Assembly (NCBI GenBank): GCA_027346205.1
Contig: DAIESR010000427.1
Location: forward strand, 1-8,322
DNA: 8,322 bases
From: Beijerinckiaceae bacterium
Lineage (GTDB): Bacteria > Pseudomonadota > Alphaproteobacteria > Rhizobiales > Beijerinckiaceae
Reading direction: 5' to 3'
Below the pieces are notes generated by a model. That model was not told the DNA's origin. It saw only the letters and a program-made list of their open reading frames with translations, and searched no databases. A program made the translations under genes and the position numbers. This document shows positions 7,289-8,322 of the stretch, piece after piece; the first letter of the stretch is position 1; every line of letters begins with the position of its first letter.

Positions 7289-8031
7289 TCCTTTACCCCG
7301 CGATCGATCTCAAATCGGGTGAATGCGTGCGCCTCTTCCAGGGCGACATGGCGAAGGCGACCGTTTTCAACACCGACCCGGCCGCGCAGGCAGAGTCCTT
7401 TGCACGGCAAGGCTTTTCCTATCTCCATGTCGTCGATCTCGACGGCGCCTTCGCCGGCAAGCCGATGAATGCGCAGGCGGTCGAAAACATTCTGGCGCGC
7501 ACGAAAATGCAGGTGCAGCTCGGCGGTGGCATCAGGGATCTGCCAACCGTCGAGGCCTGGCTCGGCAAAGGTGTCGCGCGCGTGATCATCGGCACAGCGG
7601 CGGTGCGCGATCCGGATTTCGTCCACGAGGCCGCCCGCCGTCATCCTGGCCGGATCGCCGTCGGCATTGACGCCCGCGACGGCAAGGTCGCGGTCGACGG
7701 CTGGGCGAAGACATCCGAAATGACCGCCACGGAACTGGGGCGCCGATTTGAAGATGCCGGCGTCGCCGCCATCATCTATACGGACATTGCGCGCGACGGC
7801 GCCCTGCAAGGGCTGAATATCCCGGCCACTCTGGCGCTTGCCGAAGCGGTCGCCATCCCGGTCATCGCCTCCGGCGGCCTCGCCTCGATCGCGGATATCG
7901 AAAGATTGATCACGCCGGAATGTGTCAGGCTCGCTGGAGCGATCGCCGGCCGGGCGCTTTATGACGGAAGGCTCGATCCTGCGGCGGCGCTCGCTTTGCT
8001 GCGTGCGGCAGAGGAGAGATCGCTTGCTTAA
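7285..8031 (+). CDS. hisA: ProFAR isomerase (HisA)
   Basis: Isomerises the aminoaldose ProFAR to the aminoketose PRFAR by an Amadori rearrangement, the fourth step of histidine synthesis, and feeds HisF-HisH. It is a (beta/alpha)8 barrel of 248 residues. The catalytic aspartates are Asp8 in [13 protein letters not shown] and Asp129 in [14 protein letters not shown]. Phosphate-binding segments include LGGGIRD (79-85), IIGTAAV (101-107) and ASGGL (195-199). I chose GTG 7285, which gives [10 protein letters not shown] as in most HisA proteins and makes a 4-bp GTGA overlap with hisH. GTG 7276 would add MAA, overlap hisH by 13 bp and lacks a ribosome site, whereas GGTGG (7275-7279) lies just before GTG 7285. 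The stop overlaps hisF by 8 bp. Confidence 0.97.
   Translation: MILYPAIDLKSGECVRLFQGDMAKATVFNTDPAAQAESFARQGFSYLHVVDLDGAFAGKPMNAQAVENILARTKMQVQLGGGIRDLPTVEAWLGKGVARVIIGTAAVRDPDFVHEAARRHPGRIAVGIDARDGKVAVDGWAKTSEMTATELGRRFEDAGVAAIIYTDIARDGALQGLNIPATLALAEAVAIPVIASGGLASIADIERLITPECVRLAGAIAGRALYDGRLDPAAALALLRAAEERSLA
8012..8018 (+). promoter_or_regulatory. Ribosome binding site of hisF
   Basis: AGGAGAG lies 5 bases before TTG 8024, inside the end of hisA. No ATG or GTG is available nearby, so this site decides the rare TTG start of hisF. Confidence 0.7.
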
Positions 8032-8322
8032 ATCCCGCCTCATCCCCTGTCTCGACGTCAAGGACGGCCGCGTCGTCAAAGGCGTCAATTTCGTCGATCT
8101 GCGCGATGCCGGTGATCCTGTCGCCTGCGCCATGGCCTATGACGCAGCCGGCGCCGACGAGCTCTGCTTTCTCGACATTACCGCGAGCCATGAGAATCGC
8201 GGCATCATCCTTGATGTCGTGCAGCGCACCGCCGAGGCCTGTTTCATGCCGCTGACGGTCGGTGGCGGCGTGCGCACCATCGACGACATTCGCAAGCTGC
8301 TACTCGCCGGCGCCGACAAGGT
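8024..8322 (+). CDS. hisF: Imidazole glycerol phosphate synthase, cyclase subunit, 3' end cut
   Basis: Partial gene: 99 complete codons, and the rest lies beyond the right edge. HisF is the barrel subunit that combines PRFAR with ammonia from HisH to make imidazole glycerol phosphate and AICAR, the latter returning to purine synthesis. Visible are the N-terminus [20 protein letters not shown] with catalytic Asp11, [10 protein letters not shown] (23-32), [11 protein letters not shown] (45-55) and the phosphate loop VGGGVRT (79-85). The second catalytic aspartate (about residue 130) is outside the window. The TTG start is the only in-frame option that keeps the conserved N-terminus, and it has a strong ribosome site. 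It overlaps hisA by 8 bp. In related genomes hisE usually follows, but that is not visible here. Confidence 0.96.
   Translation, partial: MLKSRLIPCLDVKDGRVVKGVNFVDLRDAGDPVACAMAYDAAGADELCFLDITASHENRGIILDVVQRTAEACFMPLTVGGGVRTIDDIRKLLLAGADK

Noticed and set aside
7165..8133. A 322-codon minus-strand frame opposite hisA and hisF
   Set aside because: Both sense genes are unmistakable with full catalytic motifs; the antisense product is Arg/Asp-rich without family likeness.

Overview
The window looks like a chromosomal housekeeping region of an alphaproteobacterium, most likely of the order Hyphomicrobiales (Rhizobiales), possibly near Beijerinckiaceae. The basis is moderately high GC, the gene order hslU-hslV / hisB-DUF2628-hisH-hisA-hisF that I know from that group, and protein wording such as an HslV with a short pro-segment before its Thr-Thr-Ile active start. 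The taxonomic placement is inference from memory of family sequences, not from a search.

Left arm (positions 1-5207, all on the minus strand, so transcribed right to left): hslV, a ten-helix membrane protein of unknown function, hslU, trpS, and a TonB-family energy transducer cut off by the left edge. hslV, the membrane gene and hslU are joined by two ATGA stop/start overlaps and are almost certainly one translationally coupled unit. HslU is the AAA+ unfoldase and HslV the threonine peptidase of the HslUV protease. trpS follows after 145 bp and may have its own promoter. The tonB-like gene follows 77 bp after trpS, with a 10-bp perfect hairpin across the trpS stop codon.

Centre (5208-5499): a 292-bp divergent intergenic region that must hold the promoters for both arms. 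Only a weak heat-shock-like promoter candidate for hslV can be pointed to. No histidine-rich leader peptide is visible.

Right arm (5500-8322, plus strand): hisB, a DUF2628 membrane protein, hisH, hisA and the first 99 codons of hisF. These cover four successive activities of histidine biosynthesis: HisA isomerises ProFAR, HisH-HisF make imidazole glycerol phosphate, and HisB dehydrates it. From the DUF2628 gene onward every junction overlaps (4, 4 and 8 bp), and hisH, hisA and hisF start with GTG, GTG and TTG.

No mobile element, CRISPR array, tRNA, rRNA or defence system is seen. The least explained items are the membrane protein placed between the two protease subunits, the DUF2628 protein inside the his operon, and a perfect 15-bp inverted repeat inside hisB.
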